Part shown: positions 56,206-64,000 of the stretch, piece by piece
How positions within the stretch are numbered: position 1 is the first letter of the stretch
Layout: each line of letters opens with the position of its first letter
Source: Chlorella sorokiniana
Taxonomy: Eukaryota; Chlorophyta; Trebouxiophyceae; Chlorellales; Chlorellaceae
Length of the DNA stretch: 64,000 bases
Assembly: GCA_025917655.1 (NCBI GenBank)
Contig: CP084613.1
Coordinates: 2,668,001-2,732,000 of the forward strand
Reading direction: 5' to 3'
Translations under genes and position numbers: made by a program
Notes under the pieces: model-generated
The model's input: only the letters and a program-made list of their open reading frames with translations
The model's database searches: none
What the model was told of the DNA's origin: nothing

Positions 56206-59200
56206 TCAATGCCGCACCAGGCGGACAGCAGAGAAGGATCTTGCTTGGGCTGGGTTGGCTGCTTCACAGCCCCGCGCCGCCTGCAGCCGCCTCGTTGCCG
56301 CCCAGACGGATGTAGGAGGAGGCGCGGTAGACTCCCTTGGCGGGGGAGGCGGGCGCGGCGGCGTCCCCAGCGCGTAGTAGCTTCGCAGCACCTCCAGCAC
56401 GCCCGCGTTGTCCTGGGCCACGATGAGGTCGCGCAGCTCGGGGCGCCCACGGTGCCGTTGGCGTCGCAGGCGCGCAGGAACTGTGGGGGTGGGGGTGGGG
56501 GTGGGGTGGGGGGGGGCAACGCTTGCCAGCAGGCAGCGGGTGCCAGGCTGCAGGCGTGAGCGAGCCCGCCTGCTGCCGCTGCCGCCTCGGCGCCTCACCT
56601 GCAGCAGCCCGAGTAGAAATCGTCGTAGTCCACCAATATGACGGGCACCGGGAACTTGGAGCCCAGCTTCTTCAGCTGCACCAGGGTCAGGATCTCAAAA
56701 AGCTCGTCCTGCGGCAGGGAGGGGAGCAGCAGGGGTGGGCTGCAGCATGCAGAGCCTGCAGCACTGAGAGCACGGGGCAGGGCTGGGCAGGGCGGCATGG
56801 GTGCTGGCGGACTGCGATGCCAGCAGCAGGCCGGCCGCAGCCCACCATAGTGCCCAGACCCCCGGCAGGAAGAGGTACGCAGTGTGGTCACTCTCCTTCA
56901 TGCGCACGCCTGCAGCGCGGCAGGAGCGCATGGCAGCAGCCGGCCAGGGGATGGGTTGCGGCAGCAGGAGCTGCAGCATGCAACTGTCACTGGCTGCTGC
57001 GTGGGAGCGACGGTGCGCACACAACCGGCCCTCCGCGCCTGCTTGCTTGCGCCCAACCCCCAGCCCCCGCCCCCACCCCACCCACCCGAGTCCACCAGCG
57101 CCACCTTGCGCGACGACAGGTAGCGGCAGAAGACCTGGCTGTCCGAGGGCAGGTACGACGCGGTACGCACCGTCGTGCCCGCCTCGCGCTGGATGCGGAT
57201 GCCGCCCACAGGCATGCCGGCGCTGCGCGCCGGGGGCGGCAGTGGCAATGTCAGGTGGGTTTCATTGCAGGGCACGGCGTGCAACAGCGGCAGGCTGCCA
57301 TGCTATCCCCAGCACACTGGCTCCGTTGCAGCCCGCCTGTGGAGGCACTGCAAGGCGGCTGCGGGACCCCCAGCGCACCTGAGCGCGCCCAGCGTGGCTG
57401 CCTCCATCATGCCGGGGCCGCCGCCCGACCACGTGGTGCAGCCCAGCAGGCGGGCCACCTCCCGCCCCAGCTCCACCGCTCGCTCCCAGTGCGGCGAGTC
57501 CTGCTTGAGCCGCGCCGAGCCGTAGTACACCACCCCCCGCCCCTTCCGCTCAATCAGCGCGTAGCAGGCCAGCATCTCCTGCTGCACGGCAGCCGCGCTG
57601 TCGCGCACCACCGCTCCCGCCAGCTCGCCGTGCATGCGCTGATGCAGCCAGGACCTGCGTCGGTGCAGGGAGGGGCATGCCAGGCCGGGTTGAGCAGCAG
57701 GGGCGCCCCCTGCGCTGGCCCCTGCGCTGCCTCAGCCACCCTGCCGCCCCGCCCGTCGCCCATTACTCCTTGCCCTCACCACTGCTCCCGCCCCATTTCT
57801 GCGCCCAGCGTCTGCACTACCGCGCCGCCCGCCATGCATCCCAGCTCGCCGCAGCGGCGCAGCGGGTAGCCGCGGATGAGCCCGTGCAGGAAACCGGCGG
57901 CAAAGAGGTCCCCCGCGCCCGTGGTGTCAACCACCTGCCCAGGGGGTGGGGGGTGGGGGGTGGGGGGCTGGAGGCAAATCTTGTGGCAAGACCGCGGAAG
58001 ATTGACGGTTGGGTGCATGCTCTGGAACAAGGACGGAGGGACAAGGCCCCGCTGTAGCCCGGAAGCAGCGGCGCCCCCACCTTGACCCCTGAGCAGGCGG
58101 GCAAGCCGATGGCCTCGTGGGAGCCGTGGGCCTTGACCAGGCAGCCCTGCAGGCGGGGGGCGCGCGCGGCGGGCTGCTCAGCACCCAGAGGGCGGCGGCA
58201 AGGGATCGGGGCAGGCAGCCAGCCACCCAATGCGCCCCCTCGAACCCCCACCCCACCCCCTTGTGCCGGCCACCTTCTCTCCGAGCGTGACAATCGCCAC
58301 CTCCCGGCAGTGCTGCGCCAGATAGTCCAGCGCAGCCTCAGGGGAGGAGGGCGCGCAGGGGGCCAGCTCTGCCGCCTCATCCTCTAAGCAGCAGGCGGGG
58401 CGGTGAGGCAGCGGTGTCAGCGCATACCGCCCGGGGGGGCGACAGTGGCACGGGACAGCAGGGAAGGTGGGAAAGGGATGCCGCCCCCGCGCAGCGAGGC
58501 AGCAGCTGGTTGCCCACCATTGCAGAAGGCAGCATCAATGGCACCGCCCTCCAGCAGGGCCGTCACCACATCGCGGAAGCTGCAGGGGGCACAGCAGGAG
58601 CCCGAGCTGGGCTGTGGTTAGGCCCGCAGTGTGCGACAGACACATTCAGGGTTCATGCCTGGGCGCTGCTGCGCAGGCCATCGCCAGCCTCCGCACTTGC
58701 CTGCGCACCACCTCAAAGCTGGCCAAGTCCACAGCAACCTTGCAGCCAGCAGCGTGCGCCAGCTCTATTGCCCTCTCCAGCAGGCCAGGGTTGTAGAGGC
58801 AGTCTGGCGGGGAGACGAGGTGGGGGTGGCAGCTGCCCAGCCCTCACACGTGGAGCCAAGCTGCGGCCTGAGCACGCTGCCGCTGCCTGCAAGCACGATC
58901 CCCATGCTATCCCCCAACCCTCCCCAGCCCAATCCCAGCTTCCCAGCGGCTCACATGCGGAGAGGAAAACCCACTGCACCCCCGCAAAGTCCTCGCCCCG
59001 CAGCTCGTCTGCGTCAATGCGTGGGCAGCCCGCCAAGCAGGTGCGCATGGTGCGCGTGCCGCCGCAGGAGAGGATGCAGGAGCGGCCGGTGGGGCCCTGC
59101 TTCACCGCCAGGTCGTCCACATCCACCCCCGCGCGCCTCATGGAGCTGGTGAACAGGGTGCCCCACTCGTCAAACCCGCGGCAGCCCAGCAGCTTGCAGC

Positions 59201-60178
59201 GAATGCCCAGCCCCGCCAGCCCACGCGTTGTGTTGGCGGCGCTGCCCCCAGCCTTGGAGTAGTACTGTAAGCGGCAGCGGTGGCGGTGGGGTGGGAGTTG
59301 CGGGGGGGTGGCGGGGTTCAGGACAAACAAGGGGGTCGGTGCAGCCCTAAATGCGGCGTAGGTGCACAAGAGGAATCTTGTAAGGCCCCTCGGTCACTCC
59401 TGGAGGCCCCCTGCCCCTGGCTGCACGGCCTCACCTCTCCCACCGCCGTCAGCGTGCGCTGCACCTCATCCAGCTCCACTCTGTGACTGCCGCCCACCTC
59501 GTCAGCCACCAGTCTGCGCAGCGCGTCCTCCTCGATGATGCACACATGGTCAACGATGGCGGTGGGCTGCAGGGACAAGACCGCCGGCGGCTCCGCCACC
59601 TACAGACCCAGCCGGGCCAAGAAGGGTAAGAGCGCCGAGATGGCCGTTCACTGGACACAGGAACAGCCATGAACAGTACATATTGTGCCACGCATCCAAA
59701 CAAAGAGGGGTGACGCTGGAAGCTGGGCCTTCGTGGTCTCCTCGCACCTGCGCTAACGCCACGCCGTTGCCGCCGTCCGCCTGCAGGGCACGATTGAGCG
59801 CTCATGACGGCGGCTACACTGCACAATCGCGGTTCTTCAGATGCAGTGAGAAGCTAAGGCCTGTTCGACAGTGCGCTGAAGAACCCATCGTGTCGGGTAG
59901 CCCCACAACCTCACAAGAGGGTTGCAAATGATACATGCGATAAATCTACGCACCGCAATCAACACCTGTGGAAGAGGGTCTGCCATCATCACGCCCCACG
60001 TGTTTCAAGTATGCGTCCTGAACTTCTCCTTGCAGCCGAAATTAATATCGTCGTAGCAGGTGGAGGTGCAAGGAGGGCAACTGACCTTGCCATATCGAGG
60101 CGGAGGTTGAGCTGAGCTGGCGCAGGGCGCGCCCGGGCGGGGCAGGGGCGGGGCTGAGCTGGCGGAAGCAACAGCCAT
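56206..60178 (-). CDS. Bifunctional pfkB-family kinase fused to a LOG-type nucleoside-monophosphate phosphoribohydrolase
   Basis: Start exon about 60088-60178 (MAVASASSAPPLPRPG). The pfkB kinase domain follows at about 57780-59790: GGNGVALAQ, LQPTAIVDHV, the sugar/nucleoside-binding block GGSAANTTRGLAGLG, then RTMRTCLAGCPRIDADEL and VAVDLASFEVVR. The catalytic signature DTTGAGDLFAAGFL carries the base Asp. It is closest, from memory, to plant At5g43910-type pfkB proteins. An intron with matching phase (57655-57779) leads straight into exon 57379-57654 with YYGSARLKQDSPHW and SGGGPGMMEAATLGA. Further exons give LPGGLGTMDELFEIL and VPVILVDYDDFY. These are the GGGPGxMEA and PGGxGTxxE motifs of the LOG family, which releases a base from a nucleoside 5'-monophosphate. 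One base seems missing in CCCCC 56869-56873, inside the second motif. Stop at 56206. Confidence 0.87.
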
Positions 60179-60456
60179 GTATGGCAACGCTAATAGTACA
60201 GTAGTAGTGCCACTTGATCACTTGCCAACTTACCGCGTTTCACCACATACTGCCAGGTAGGAACTACTGTTGCAGTCACGAGCCGCCTGGCATGCCTGGG
60301 ACTGCGACCCTCAGAGCGGATGGTATTCAGCAGCACCGATGGAGGGAAATGAAGCTCACAAATGGGGGCAGGGCTGGACAGATCAGTGGGGAGGGTGCAC
60401 ACAGCGACGACAAGGTGTAGGCAAGAGTGTCGCCGCCATTTGTGCCATTAGGACTT

Positions 60457-61013
60457 CTAGTGTGCACGTGCAGCAATGACCTCCTGCACCTGCACTTGCA
60501 GCTTCCTGGTGAGGCCGTCCACAGCCTTCACGTGGTCTGCTAGTAAATCAAGCCCCCGCAGCTCCAGCGCCAGACGTTTGGCTGCCAGGAGCAGCTCTGC
60601 ACGCCGGGTGCCGGCATCCTTTGCAAAACCCTGCAAGTTGGCAGAGCCCTGTGCTGGGTTGTCTCACACCGGAAACAACATGCATGCAGTGAACGGCCTT
60701 GACATCCAGAACCCTGCCCTGGGACGCCCCACAGGGCACCTTGAACTGGCAGCGGAACTTGCACGCAGAAGTCAGTGATGCACAAAGGGCGATCCAGTGC
60801 TGTACTCACCGTCATGCTGTCCACTGCTGCATCCAAGAGCTGCAAATGCTGCACCGTTTCAAGCTGAGCCCACTCGACCTGGCCCGCCAACAGGCGCTCA
60901 AGTGCCAGCGCTCGCGCCTCGAGCTGCTTCAGGTGGCGCTCCAAGTCAGGCGGAGCTGCAGCCCCTGACAAAGCTAGCGTCCGAGCTGGTGGTTTCGTGC
61001 CTAGCCCTGCCAT
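60457..61013 (-). CDS. Small all-helical protein, perhaps a BLOC-1/BORC-type subunit
   Basis: Two exons (60810-61013 and 60457-60630) in phase encode 125 residues. After a short Pro/Ala leader, nearly all residues form amphipathic helices: LERHLKQLEARALALERLLA, VQHLQLLDAAVDSM, then AELLLAAKRLALELRGLDLL and VKAVDGLTRKLQVQVQEV. The pattern of a short protein made of two or three long helices ending in a 'VD.L..kl' heptad resembles BLOC-1/BORC subunits or similar tether components. There is no signature strong enough to name it. No signal peptide or membrane segment. Confidence 0.6.
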
Positions 61014-61526
61014 GACAGGAGGACTGCGGACTCGGAAACTGGCTATGCACCGTGCCTGCGCATCCCGCTTCTCTGGCTGATCATAGACTGATTATAGACT
61101 GATCGTAGTTCCTGCAAAGCCCGCCTCTTACGACAACGGGGGTTCGTCCGCCCACGTGGGCAACTCCCGACAGCTGGCATACATGGCTTCCCGGCTCGTG
61201 AAACGCGCTTGCAGCAGCCTGTCGACACATGCTGAAAACCCAGCTCATCAGCTAATTTTGTCGGTGTTCAGAACAAGCCGGTTTGACCAGCCCCGCGCTT
61301 CTATCTTGTGTGACAGCCAGCCTTTGGCAGGATGGGGACGTGTTCCATTTTGTTTCACATCACCGCGTTTCTCCAGGTGCGCGATTCTGCTGATAGGGCC
61401 CGCCAACTAAGGCTGGGCAACAGAATGGGCGAACTCCCGCTTTCCGCGTTCCGGAACTGTTTTGGCCGCCTCAGTGTGCTCTGCACCAAAATCAAAGCGT
61501 AGATCGCGCTTCAGGCTGTTTGTGCA
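61014..61526. promoter_or_regulatory. Region between divergent helical-protein and four-pass membrane-protein genes
   Basis: Here 513 bp lie between divergent start codons, presumably both promoters. GATCATAGACTGATTATAGACTGATC (61079-61104) contains a short repeated ATAGACTGAT unit. No coding pattern. Confidence 0.45.
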
Positions 61527-62224
61527 ATGGGAAATGGATGGCCACCAGATGCTGAGCCGCCTTTTGCAGCGCCTGCTGTGCAGATTGTTCTTGCCATCGC
61601 CATTATTGTGGTGGTCGCCGTCCAGCTCGTTGATGTGGATTTGGATGGCACAGACTACACCTACACATGTTTATTGGGTCAAGACTATCTGAGCAGGTTG
61701 GTAAACACGCCCTTCGCGCCTGCCATGTACCTTTGACCCACACCTTGCCACACCTCCTCCTGCAGCTCACTGTGCACCTACACATTTGTGGTGTGCGGCG
61801 TTTCGCTTCTTGTGTCCTTAGTCATCAGCATTATCCAATGCTGCACCTGCAACCTCTGCGGCCTGGGCAAAGTCTTGGACATCATCGTAAGTGGCTAGGG
61901 AGGGTGTGCTTGAGCAGCTCTTTGCCAAGTGATGTGAAGTTATGATGGAGCCTGTTCCACAGCTGCCTCTTCCAATCTGCCCAGTTAGATTTTTGAAATT
62001 GTATGCAGCTGGGTGCATTGGGCACCGTCTGGTGGGCAGTGGCGAGCGGCGTGATTGGCAAGAATGCAATGGATCCGCTGGCGGGAGAGGCGGATGCGAC
62101 TGTCTCAAGCAGCGTCAATACTGCACGCGATGCAGTGCCCATCATGTGTTGGATTGAAACTGGCATCTTTGGCGTCATGCTGCTCAGCTCGATCTTCCGC
62201 GTGTGCAATTGCTGCGGCCGCTGA
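61527..62224 (+). CDS. Small four-pass membrane protein (MARVEL-like layout)
   Basis: Three exons (61527-61696, 61766-61886 and 62009-62224) with matching phases encode about 168 residues and show no frame break. The four hydrophobic segments are VQIVLAIAIIVVVAVQLV, YTFVVCGVSLLVSLVISII, LGTVWWAVASGVIG and IETGIFGVMLLSSIF. The second is followed by a Cys cluster (QCCTCNLCG) and the C-terminus is VCNCCGR. These cysteines near the membrane are likely palmitoylation sites. The layout recalls MARVEL or Casparian-strip-like families, but no signature is present, so the family is unassigned. Confidence 0.7.
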
Positions 62225-62664
62225 ATTTCTTGCCATGATGGTGTGGCAATTATGATCACATATGTTGTGCACATGCGGGCCAGCTCATCTGCAGTACTTT
62301 GTGATCATTGTAGTCAACTTTGCTTGAACCTTACATCATTCTGTTCTTCGGTCCCAAAGCCCCGCTTTCCCTGTCGCCTGGCCATTCCCCCTTCACACAA
62401 GCAGCATCTGAGCCTTATGCACAGGCGAGACTGCAACCATTCCGGGAAGTTAGCCAGCAATGCACAATAACCAACAGATGGTTTCCGGGCATTTCGGTGC
62501 ACTGCCTGGCATCATCAGCATGGACAGCCTCAGCGCAGGACGGACGGCATGACGGCGTGGGCCCGCCACTGGGCTTCCCATGCAGCCTGGGCTTCTTGCA
62601 ACCCGCAAGCCCTTTTTCGTCACCTCTACTGCTGTGAATCCTACCACAGAATCGTTTTGGAAGG
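62225..62664. other. Intergenic region, nothing recognised
   Basis: Lies between two plus-strand genes: 3' UTR of the four-pass protein and promoter of MPDU1. No conserved reading frame. Confidence 0.4.
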
Positions 62665-63814
62665 ATGGCAGGATTTGTCGGCTTGTTGCGCTTGGCTCTG
62701 GACGAGGTCTTGCAGGGCAGAATGCCCTCTCCCGACATCAGCAAGGCCCTGATCAGTAAGGCAAGGCAACAGCACAGCCTTCCCTCGCTATTCCTTGAAA
62801 CTCGACAAGCAAGCGGACGGACACACTGGAAGCCTCACCCGCATCCACATACGCATGTGATGTAGGGCTTGGGCTATGGCATCCTTGCGGGCAGCACGCT
62901 CGTCAAGGTGCCCCAGGTGGCCAACGTCGTTCGGGCGCGCAGCGCTGCAGGGCTGTCGCCGCTAGCATTTGAGCTTGAAACGCTGGGCCTCATAATTGCC
63001 GTCACCTATGGCTTCCTGATGGGCCTCCCCTTCAGCGCGTTCGGCGAGACAGTAGTGAGTGATGTGCTGTGGGACAGGGGAAGTGAACGTTGATGCCGTC
63101 TTTGTTTTGCTGTGCTGCACAAGGCCACATCTCCCCCCTCTCCCTGCAGGCGCTGTTCTTACAAAACAACGTCCTGTTGTTCCTGATATACTACTTTCAG
63201 CGGCGTTCCCTCGCGCGCACTGTCACGCTGCTGGCGCTGCTTGCAGGCTGCAGCTTCCTTGCGCTCTCCGGGAGCCTCAGCTCTGCAGCCATTTCCACGC
63301 TTTACGACTTCAACAACCTCATTCTGATTGCTTCCAGGTGCTATGCATGGGTCAGGCACACATACGTAGCCCCACCCGATGGTCAGCCTGTTGCTGTCGA
63401 ACTTTCTGTCAGCGTCGGCCTGCTTTTGGAGCCAGGCTGCATGTTGACGTGCTTGCCCTGCCCTGGACCATGAGCATGCAGGGTGCCCCAGATCATGCAG
63501 AACTTCAGTGCACGCTCCACCGGGCAGCTGTCGCTGATCACCTATGCCCTGAACACGGCGGGTGCCGCCGCCGCATCTTCACGTCCATCCAGGAGAAGGC
63601 AGGGGCGGCAATGCTGCGTGGAGCCATTATCAGTAAGTGGCCCTGAGCGCGGGTCTCCAAAGCTGTCTCACGGAGGCTTGTTGTGACTTTCCAAGTTGCT
63701 GATAGGAATAATTGCGATGTTGGTGCAGGTGCCCTGCTAAATGCCGTGCTGGCACTGCAGATTGTGGTGTATGGCAAAAGGCCAGCTGCTCAGGGCAAGA
63801 AGAAGACTTTTTGA
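62665..63814 (+). CDS. MPDU1: Mannose-P-dolichol utilisation defect 1 protein (MPDU1/SL15), PQ-loop family
   Basis: MPDU1 is an ER membrane protein needed for use of dolichol-P-mannose and dolichol-P-glucose in N-glycan and GPI synthesis. Five exons (62665-62760, 62866-63054, 63149-63337, 63482-63632 and 63729-63814) encode about 236 residues, the usual length. ISKGLGYGILAGSTLVKVPQ contains the first PQ loop, with SAAGLSPLAFELETLG after it. The second is RVPQIMQNFSARSTGQLS followed by LITYALNTAG. Seven hydrophobic segments are visible. The C-terminus GKKKTF is basic and ER-type. Intron 1 uses a GC donor (AAG then gcaagg at 62761). In exon 4 one C seems missing in the GCC run at 63563-63574; restoring it gives ARIFTSIQEK. 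Confidence 0.92.
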
Positions 63815-63855
63815 GGCCTTTTCCTGAGCAAGTGCCTGTGAAGCTTGCTTCATGC

Positions 63856-63860
63856 TGTAA
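63856..63860 (+). promoter_or_regulatory. TGTAA poly(A) signal of MPDU1
   Basis: TGTAA lies about 42 bp past the MPDU1 stop, fitting the green-algal signal. The remaining bases to 64000 hold no recognisable coding. Confidence 0.55.
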
Positions 63861-64000
63861 AGGACGCGGCACCAAACTTCTCTGAAACAACAGCTCGCTT
63901 TATCAGCGAAAGGATAATTCTGTTGCACGTGGAAGGAACAGCGGTAGCAGGAGCAAATTGAATGATTTTGCAAGAGGTCATGTTTGCACAGTGGGCCGTG

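Noticed and set aside
1-64000. tRNA, rRNA, CRISPR, LTR or other mobile elements
   Set aside because: I looked for cloverleaf-like blocks, direct long repeats, regular short repeats, and reverse transcriptase or transposase motifs on both strands and saw none I could support by eye.

Overview
The window looks like nuclear DNA of a green alga, most likely a Trebouxiophyceae close to Chlorella or Micractinium. It is GC-rich, with dense genes on both strands and many short GT-AG introns (plus two GC-AG). Chlorophyte-type TGTAA poly(A) signals follow several genes. Predicted plastid and mitochondrial presequences occur, and there is a plant-type sterol 14-demethylase (CYP51). I recognised no transposon, virus remnant, rRNA, tRNA or CRISPR array.

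Layout. 1-10.6 kb: a partial unknown gene (-), PrimPol (+), Mediator subunit MED4 (+), a U-box protein (-) and a single-RRM SF3B4-like protein (-). 10.9-19.1 kb: an ABCB6/HMT1-type ABC transporter (+), a Gly-rich membrane protein (-), a J-domain protein (+) and LSM2 (-). 19.4-27 kb: a cyclophilin fused to splicing factor SYF2 (+), a coiled-coil protein (-), a multi-pass membrane protein (+) and a tetraspanin-like protein (-). 27.7-35.5 kb: one very large kinesin-12 (-). 35.9-46 kb: a plastid TAP-type ABC half-transporter (+), DJ-1 (-), a Lys/Pro/Ala-rich plastid protein (-), a Mis18-domain protein (-) and CYP51 (+). 46.5-64 kb: a kelch membrane protein (-), CBP20 (+), a probable mitochondrial protein (-), proteasome subunit RPN8 (+), an RCC1-repeat protein (+), a pfkB kinase-LOG fusion (-), a small helical protein (-), a four-pass membrane protein (+) and MPDU1 (+).

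Most genes are housekeeping: RNA processing (CBP20, LSM2, SYF2 fusion, SF3B4-like), chromosome and replication work (PrimPol, Mis18, kinesin-12), protein turnover (RPN8, U-box), transport, and sterol and glycan metabolism. Many sit head to head with only 270-380 bp between start codons, so they probably share bidirectional promoters. The most interesting protein architectures are the pfkB-LOG fusion, which could take a nucleoside to its free base in two steps, and the cyclophilin-SYF2 fusion of two spliceosome-type modules.

Caveat: conserved genes repeatedly change reading frame by one base, nearly always inside short G/C runs and without an intron. I read this as residual consensus error in the assembly rather than mass gene decay. 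Exon ends are my reading of splice consensus and protein-family conservation; coordinates of multi-exon genes are given as the outer span, with exons listed in the evidence.
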